Shown here: positions 25,901 through 34,900 of the stretch, one piece after another
Layout: every line of letters starts with the position of its first letter
How positions within the stretch are numbered: position 1 is the first letter of the stretch
From: Petrolisthes cinctipes
Taxonomy: Eukaryota > Arthropoda > Malacostraca > Decapoda > Porcellanidae
NCBI GenBank assembly: GCA_033782935.1
Contig: JAWQEG010002497.1
Location: forward strand, 88,016 to 152,015
Direction: 5' to 3'
Length of the DNA stretch: 64,000 nt
Notes under the pieces: model-generated
The model's database searches: none
Seen by the model: the letters and a program-made list of their open reading frames with translations, nothing else
What the model was told of the DNA's origin: nothing
Made by a program: the position numbers and the translations under genes

Positions 25901-28900
25901 TCTTTTTCTCCAAGAAAAGGGAAATATGGTGGCGAAATTTTGGTCTAAAAACACTTGTTTTCAATTGAGGTGAATTCATGGTTTCATATGTAGAATGTAA
26001 GAAAAAGTCCACATAACTTCCAAATAAATGTATTATTCTTGTAGAGTTGTACAGCCTTTTAACCTATCCTGTACCTGCTTCAGGCACTGTACTGACAGTT
26101 GAAGAATAAAGACATGGTGTGTATGTTAGGATCGGAAGGAGGTTACTTTTAGGAATGGAAGACGGGGGGGATGAGAAAGTAGGTGGCAGGCGGGCAAGAG
26201 AGAGAGAGAAGGAGTAAAGGAGAAAGGAGGGGGGAAAAGGGATAGGGAAGGAGGGAGGAGAGAGAAATGGTGGGAGAGTAAGGGGAGGTAAATGGAAAGA
26301 GAATGGTGTGTGTGTAGAAGAGACTGATAATCATCAACAATTAGGGCATTATACATTTAAAGAGCTGAATTTTATGCACTAGAATATGCAATTACTGTAT
26401 AGATTTAAGGGATTAGAATTGCTGATCAATTTTTTTTTTTTTTTTTACCAGGTATGTAGAAGCAAAGGCTGACAGAGTGACAGTAGTGTTCAGTACAATC
26501 TTCAAAGATCCAGATGATGTCATCATTGGCAAAGTATTTATGCAAGAATTCAAAGAAGGGAAGAGAGGTAGTCAAACAGGTAAGTTACAGCAACCTTAGA
26601 GTTTCCACTTCTATGATAATGGCTTCTGTAATCTATCTATTTATCTATAGCTCTGACACCTTGTTCCCTCCTGGAACTCCCCCAAGGGGTGGCCACGGCA
26701 CTCCCTCCATACTTGGTCAAACCTTTCTCTGCCCCTCACGTTTCTCTCCCTCACATACACTTCCACTCTGTTCTCTCATCAGACCGGTGGTCTGCCTCTC
26801 ACACCAGGTCCCACAACTTCACTTCCATACATCTTTTTTGCAAGCTCCACGACTTGCATTCTCATTTCATGTCCAAACAACCTCAATGTATTACGCTGTA
26901 CTTTATCAACCACTCCACACTCAATACCAATTTCCTTCTCACTCATACCAAGGATTCTAGTACTGGGAGAAGGATAGACCACTCTTATGGAAGTTTTGGT
27001 CGTCGCAGTACAGCAGAGCCACCTAGCGGCTGATGAGTTTTGCTTACAGCTGGCGCCTTTACTTGTACAGGAGTGGTGGGAGTTTTTTTCATTTTTTTAG
27101 TTTGCTGAAGTTGATTTTGTGACTGAAATGGGGATTACTGGGTGCTTAACAATAAACTGTTCCACCAACTCTAAGTGGAATAAGGATCTGTCATTTTTTT
27201 GCTTCCCAAAAGATCCTAAACTTTTACATAAGCTACGAAGTACAGATTTGACTGATTTTGATAGTTATACAGTATTAATTTGATATTAACTAGTGTTAGA
27301 TAATGATACCTTATCCTTTAGCAAGCTACAAAGTATAGATGACTTATTGTGATAGTTATACAGTATTAATTTTGTTGGAAATGACATTGATATGAACTGC
27401 AGTGTCAGATGATGATACCTTATCTTTTCTATAGTTATATAGTATTTAAATTGGTGGTAATAATATTGATATTAACTGGTGTCAGATGATGATAGCTTAC
27501 CTAATGTTTTCTATTTTCTTAAATACTGTAGTGTAGTCTGTATATCTATTTGTTTCTGTTAGGATGGAGTATTGCATTTATATTTTCCTTACCCCCTGAC
27601 TGAAACTATGGCCCATACTAAGAGTCAGGAAGGTCAAGGGTGGATGGTACGGGGAAGATAATACGGTACCACTAGTCAGTGCCGTTATTGGAACGAAGGG
27701 AAGGCAAGGGTATACCCCACAGAGCTATACACATAGAGCGATCGACCCTGTGTTATTAGATAGGGGAGGAGTGTCGCCAGTCAGTCTGCTCGGCGGCCAT
27801 CTTGGAATGCCCTTTGGCGCGTGCTTTGAACTCCCGTACGTACTTGTATAGTATGTTTCTATCCACAGTTATTGACATTTCCCTGATTTGTAAAGCATTG
27901 TGTCTTGTTATCTAGTTATGCAGGTTTTGTTAAATCAATTAACAAGGCTAAGATAATGTCCATACGGAAAATTATGCAAAGAAATTAAACTTAAACTGGT
28001 TTATTAAACAAGACAAATATATATATATATATAACTGTAATCTGTCTCCCTCTCCCTCCACTTACCTTACATACATACATATTACTCTAGTGTGACATAC
28101 ATACATATTATTCTAGTGTGACATACATACTACTCTAGTGTGACATACATACATACATACTACTCTAGTGTGACATATATACATACATACATATTACTCT
28201 AGTGTGACATACACACATATTCTAGTGTGACATGCATATATACACACATATTACTCTAGTGTGACATACATACATTCGTACTGAACAATGTGAACATAAA
28301 ATACTTATCATAATAGAGATTAAGTATGTTGTATATATATATTATAAGAAGGTGACTGTGGATGAGTGCCAACGATAGTTTTGTTTATCTAACTCATTTC
28401 ACCATTTAACCGAAATGTATTTATATTTAATCAGCCATTCACTGATATATCGGTTAAAGAAATACTTATTCATATATTGTGAGTCACTATAATGTAGTTA
28501 ATATACCATATCATCAATGAAAGACCGAATAAATGAAATAATATCTTACCCTGGCATAAGCTGACAGGTTGGCGGGTTGAGGGGAAGGGCAACCTATCAT
28601 GGTCGCCAACCCACTTCCGGTGGCGACACTCCAGGCGGGGGGTTGCGCGCTCTATGTGTATAGCTCTGTGGTATACCCGTGTCTTCCCGCTGACCTTCGA
28701 CAATTTTTTCCAAGATTATCCAAAACTACTGTGAGAAAATAGATATGATGAACTGAAAACAACATCAGATAATATTTGAAAAGTTGTAAAGTCGTTACTT
28801 TTGTTTCAGGGAATATGTGTGAGTTATTTATAACACTTACGAATTCGTCCGTGAATTTTCAGTAATCTCGGGAAGGGAGTTTTGCTTGTAGTTGACTGAT

Positions 28901-31900
28901 CGCCATCTGCCAGTTTTCAGAGTCATATTTTCAGTTCATAGGTAGGATATATTGCGTTTCTCATGATTATACAAATTTTGTAGAGTGAGCACGTCACCCA
29001 AGACTATTAAAGGTGAAATAGAGGAGTTGAGATGAATATAAAGTTATCTTTATTATTAGGCTACTTACCCACTCTGACTCTCACCCCAGCACCCCCACCC
29101 CCCCCTCCTTACCCTACTCCCGTCACTTGAATCATTTATTGTTTATTGTTTAATTTTATAATAATAATTTGATGTAGTAAGTAATTTACACATCATACAT
29201 GTATATAACAAAATTATAATGCTGTTTTACACAGTTTGAGAGCCATTGGGTATTCATTTACAATAATATTGGCAATACAGATCATCTATAAATGTTAACG
29301 GTCATCGTATCCTCCCTTCAGTTGTTTAACAAACGTTAGATGGGGAGGATGTAACCCCGCTCTCCTGCTGGCAGTATGCTCTTATGTTTCTTATATTATT
29401 TGAGTAGTTATTGAAATGGCTCTCTATCTGTATAGAAAAGCATTATAATATTGTTATTTACATGTATGTAGTGTAAATTACTTAGTATGGCAATGTATTA
29501 TTATAAAAATAAGCAATAAACAATAAATTATTCAAGTGACGGGAGTAGGGTAAGGAGGGGGAGGTGGGGGGGCTGCTTGAACAAATGACTCTTGGTAAGG
29601 ATTGAAGGTACAGTCCAAGGTCTTACCTTCATGCCAGTTGATGGTTGAAGGGAAGGTCCGTGCCTTGACCCTCGTGACTCTTAGTATGGGCCTATGGCTT
29701 TTGGCTTGCAGACAACAATTAAGGGGGGAAATAACTTTTGTTACATTGGAGCGCCATGATTCCTCCAAAGTATGCCAGGAAACAGGACCAGATGAACAAA
29801 ATTAATGGTGTACTGTTGCTTGGAATAGTTAGAAGGAATCAGTTGCTCCAGATTTACCAACACTGTACTCCCCCCTTAAGATATAATGAAAGTAACTCCT
29901 GATTTTTAGAACTTTTCAAGCTAAGAAAGAAAGCAGGAAATCATTGATTCTAAAACACATGTAACAACTAGCTCCTCATAGGAAGGTTATAAAGCTCTCG
30001 TGTACTGGTGATGACAAAACGATGCTGTACAGTACTGTACATATAGTTCATTGTTTTGTAGTTGAAGTATAGTCTATAAAATTGTATGGCTGTCCTTTTC
30101 TTCAATTATTCATCAGAATTCTATTGAGAAACAATAATGTAGATATCATAAACAAGTAATAGTTAATCATTTTAGATATTATGCATGAATATTATTAAAG
30201 TATGGATGCTTTAGCAATTAGGTCTCTGTCGTAGATATTAGAAAATGTATAATTTATTATGTAATTTGCCTTTAATACATACACCAAGCAAGATTTTTTT
30301 AAATTCTCAAAGACATGTAAAGATAACTGTCTTGTCCTCACAGCAAGCAAGTACTGTATATAGAAAGCAAGAATTCTCTCACATAGTGGTGGTGGGGTAA
30401 CAGTGTTGTACAATACTAATAGCTCATTGCTTTATAGTTTTAAGAATAAACTGGTACTTTTTGGTACTTTTACATCAAAATATTGTTGAGAAACATGATT
30501 GTAGAGGTCATAAACAGGTAAGAATCATCGCACATTGGAGTTACTGAACGTAAATGGTAGGTACACAGTATGTATTTTCTTTTAGCAGTATATTGGGGCT
30601 TTGTCATAGATATTATCGTAAAGTATTATGTAATTTGACCACAATGAATATAATTATTCATATATAATTAGTATCAAAGGTCCTGTGCATTACTAGTAAA
30701 GAAAATCCGACTTAAAAATTAATCAGGATAAAGGGAAGCAGACGAGAGCTGGAGTCTTAATTCCAGCTGGCCGTTAGAGGCGCCACGGTCCCAGCCAGCC
30801 ACAGAGACGACTCGAAAATAACATTGAGTGGTCTATCCTTCAACAGTACTAGAATCCTTGCTCATACCACATATCTCATACACACTCATTACTTTCTCCT
30901 TCCCACCTGGTAAGGCCACATGCTCATCTCAAGTAACTCATTTCCACTGCACCTATTCTAGACTGATGAGCCTTACACCTTAGCCATGTCCTGGACGCAT
31001 ATGTCAGTGTTGGCAGGATTATACTATTTCATAATCCCCTTTACACTAGAGACCCTATATAGAGAGACTGGACAGCCAAAATTTCTGCTCTCGCTGATTG
31101 GCTGGTTGAATGGGGCGCCATTTTTGCTCAAACTCGTCTCTGCCTGCTAGCAGGTTCGGCACAATGTATATTTTGCCTTGACTATGATGCGTGACTGATT
31201 ACTCAGTAGAATGTTGTTATATTTATATAATATCTTCTTAAGATAAACCAGCAAAGATATTTTTTTGTCGATCTTCAACTCAACATAAATGTTCCTTGAA
31301 AACTTCCCTAAGCCTTACAGAATGCCAAACTGTAAGGTGACGAATCAGTAATGTGATACTGTACTTAACCATTCCATCGTGACAACAAATTCCCTCATAT
31401 TTATGTGAACAGCATTTAAACTGTAGTGTGTAAACGTTGATAATACACCTACGGAAACCATTGTCATACAAAAATTAATTAAACTAACCATAGTATCAAA
31501 GGTTTCACAGATACTCTAAACACATGACTACTGCTGTCGTCTTTCAGTCAAACATCTTGGTTTAGTAGCATCGTCTGGCAACTCGTCACGTCCTATCATG
31601 TGCTTTAAATAACGCCTACATGGCGTATAATACGATTTATAACTTAAGGTATCTTTTAGTATTTAAAAATATATACCTGTATATGGAAAGAATGCAATTT
31701 TCGTCAACATTTTGCCAACGAATGTCAGCAGGAGATTACTAGCTGGTAGTATCTAGCAACTATACATTTTTTCTATATTAACTTGAGAGGTATCGCGGAA
31801 AACACAAAGTTTGAGCAAAGATGGTGGCTGTCCAGTCTCTCTTATATAGGGTCTCTACTTTACACTACCATGCTCACACTTCTACCCTTCATGGTTCTCC

Positions 31901-34900
31901 CCAGTGATCCTATGACCTGTCTACCCCTCACTGCTCTTTCCCTAATTCCCTTGATGACTTGTAGCTATGAGTGACATCAGCTAAAAAGCCTCTTAGAATT
32001 CAAACTGACTGAAGTTATTCCTCTTATACTAATTGAAATTGTGAGATAACTGAGTTTAATGGGAAAGGAAGGTCACAAAAGGAAGATGATGGCTGCCACT
32101 TACTGAATATCATGGAATTGTGGTGCACTTACCAATAGTTAACCATAGTAGGATGGTATCTTCAATTATTTTTTGCTGTTGTATTGTTAGTTTATAATAA
32201 TCAATCATTATTCCCATCGACAGCGCCCCATGTGCTTTTTTCGCACAAGGAGCCTCCTCTAGAACTTCAAGACACTGAAGCTAGACAAGGAGAAAATATT
32301 GGATATGTTACATTCGGTGAGTGACACCTTATTCTGTTATCTAAATTATGAGTCGCATTCTTGTTCCCCTTCTAGACTGAAAGGAGTATAAACCAATGTT
32401 TGTGTGGTGTGTCTGAATTACAAAATGATAGATACCTTTTACTTTAGCTTGACCATGGTGCATATGTATGTAATACAAGTATTGATAATATCATAATGAG
32501 AAGATATACTCCATTCTTATCAGAACTTTGTTGTGGATGTGTACACCTGTGGAATGGGAGCTGAGATCTTGTTTGATTGTAAGGGGGAGTAAATGTTAGT
32601 GTGGCTGATTTTACTAAGAAATCAGTTTCTCAATGTAAGATGTGTGGACACGTAATCTGATTTGTCTGGCTGCTATGACACTCTTACACATTGACTTTTC
32701 CTGTAGCCTGATGAAAAAAGTATCATTTTATGTCGCATTGATATACATGTACACTCGATCAAAAAAGTATCTTGCATTTCCCTGGCAAAACATTCTGACA
32801 CCTAAGATGATGGCTACTGAAAACGAGCTTGTTTATCATGAGCTGTAGCGATAATTTACAGAAATTTTGGACCCCACCTGCGCGATACTTTTTTGATCCA
32901 GTGTACATGTATCCCATGTCTTTGGTGTTCGCGCAGCATTCACCATTATCTTGTACATTTGTGAGCATTTGGCTAAAAATATTTGGATGATAGTTCCATC
33001 CAGGTCCATGATTAATAAAGATATACTGTATGTATTTCCAAGGCAGTGGATTACAGTCATGTAAGGTCTTGTAAGATGAAACTGTATAACTCAACGTCAA
33101 TAGAGTTACAGACTGAGTTGTACTGTAAATAGTTTTCCTTAACTGAATAATATTTGGTGGCATCACTATGTATTTAAGTGAAGGATGGTGATAAAATATT
33201 TTACCTCTTCCTTATTTTAATTAAGAATTAATTTCTCAGATTTAACAATTATTATTTATGTTGGTGGTTTCTCTTACAGTGTTATTTCCCAGACACACGT
33301 GTAAGGCTGCAAGAGATAACACCATAAACCTGATCCACATATTCCGAGATTACCTGCATTATCACATTAAATGCTCCAAGGCTTATATCCACACTAGAAT
33401 GCGGGCCAAGACTAGTGATTTCCTGAAGGTTCTCAACAGAGCGCGACCAGAACCAAACAAATCATCATCTGAGAAAAAGACTGCATCGTAAGTAATTACT
33501 TATATAGCTTTTGTCCCACCCATTACTGTTCTTCATTGAGTTACTCTAATTTCTTCTTCCTTTTCATACTTTTCTCTCTTATCCAGTATTACTTCTAGGT
33601 ACTTAAATTCATCAACCACTAAGATTCTCACATCAACTTCCTTGCTAAATCCCCATTCCTCTCAACTATTATCACTTTGCTTTTACTTGAATTCACCTAT
33701 AAACACTTGACATTCACACATTTCATCAAAACTTTCCACTGATTTTCCTAGATCCCTTTCATTGCAACTCAAAAGTATCGCATCATAGGCAAAAACCAGA
33801 TTTAAAAAAAAAGCATCATATCAGGGTCATGCGGAGACATGACATGGGTAACATAATCAGAGTCATAACAAGGGACACTGCCCAGGGGGGCTGAATTTAT
33901 TCTTTGTGAATATTAGAGATCCCCCACAGGGCTAGAATAAAGATTGTTGTAGGATCTAGTCACTTTCTAGTGGATTTGAAGAGATCTGCCCATCTACGTG
34001 AGGTGTACTGCAACCCGGAGGCTCTTTTTTTTTTCACTGCTGTATGGACTGCCTGCACACGGGGGTGCATTATCCCTTTGCATGCAGCAGTTTGAACTCC
34101 CGCCCCCTTATGGTCCCTTCAGAGTTGTTCTCATGGAAGGTGCGGCCCCACTTGTAGCTCTTGTGGTAACATGGACTTGGGCCCACAGCACTGGCTGTAG
34201 GATCAAAGACCTTCCCCCCCAATCTCCCTGGTGGTAGAAGGCCCCCAGACTTCCTGGTCCAGTAAGCTCTGGTCCCAATTCCCTGGGATGTGCTTTGGTA
34301 GCCCAGGCATGTAGGGCCAGCCCCACCTTTATTTTATTTTTTCACTGACCAGAGTGGGGCAGGAGGCCATTCTGCCCTAGAACATTATCAACAACAACAA
34401 CAACAACAAGGGACTGAATTACTGCTGGGTCAGTTAAGAAAATTACATGACTGTAATTTTCCCCAAATGCTCAGATAGAAAACAGATATGGTGGAGCATA
34501 TACTGTTCTGAAATTGCCCGTGTATTTGAATATAAGATGCTTTTTGGGTAAAATTCTATGAATATAAGATGCTTTTTGGGTAAAATTCTATTTAGTAATC
34601 CAACAATAAAGTTCCTTTAGGGACCTTGTGATGTAGTCAGAAAATTTGAGGTAAATGAATCAGAAGCCTCCAATTCCCATACATGATCACAGGGTCCTTA
34701 AAGCTACATAAGACAAAATGGGCAGGATCTTGAGCACCCCAACACCACCCACTATATTTCCATGCTCCACCCTGCACCATATCCACTCCTTGTTCTAGAC
34801 CTCTTGCATTTAGGCTACTGCTTTCATCACTCCATCCATGTACCGTACATGTTGAATAACCATGGTGGGAGAGGTTTGTCAGGAGGAGCCATCTTCTTTA

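Larger units (their letters stand above)
26949..30860 (+). mobile_element. P-superfamily-like DNA transposon with THAP exon (3.9 kb, intron 4)
   Basis: The terminal inverted repeats start CAAGGATTCTAGTACT on both sides (left 26,949-26,984, right 30,826-30,860) and continue through AAGGATAGACCACTC with a short mismatch block. Immediately outside are direct repeats CTCATAC (26,942-26,948 and 30,861-30,867), and the interrupted LINE frame resumes when one is removed. Subterminal inverted words GCCACCTAGCGGC (27,018) and GCCGTTAGAGGCGCC (30,770) add to the symmetry. A THAP-type zinc-finger exon lies near the left end. CA/TG termini, a 7-8 bp duplication and a THAP domain are features of P elements. 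No catalytic domain is seen; the interior is filled with later insertions and repeats. Confidence 0.72.
26628..31985 (-). mobile_element. antisense non-LTR retrotransposon 3' part, split by two DNA transposons
   Basis: Three pieces (about 26,628-26,948, 30,868-31,046 and 31,866-31,985) read continuously on the - strand once the intervening elements and one copy of each target duplication are ignored. The translation gives a LINE C-terminus: [46 protein letters not shown] then [20 protein letters not shown], and [10 protein letters not shown]. It ends at a short GATA-type tail near 26,630. Several stops show that it is dead. It lies in ARPC2 intron 4, antisense to the gene. Confidence 0.8.

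Noticed and set aside
27016..27030. GCCACCTAGCGGC as a CTCF site
   Set aside because: It resembles the CTCF core, but it is a subterminal inverted repeat of the P-like element. Nothing else supports an insulator role.
33488..33491. TAA directly after ARPC2 exon 6 as the true stop codon
   Set aside because: The stop overlaps a perfect GTAAGT donor, and a good acceptor at 36,131 continues in phase to the conserved GRAF-x-R tail. Splicing is the better model, but the stop may be used in an isoform.
33586..33600. Alternative final ARPC2 exon starting after TTATCCAG at 33,587
   Set aside because: The sequence there belongs to an antisense LINE RT fragment and does not encode the conserved tail.
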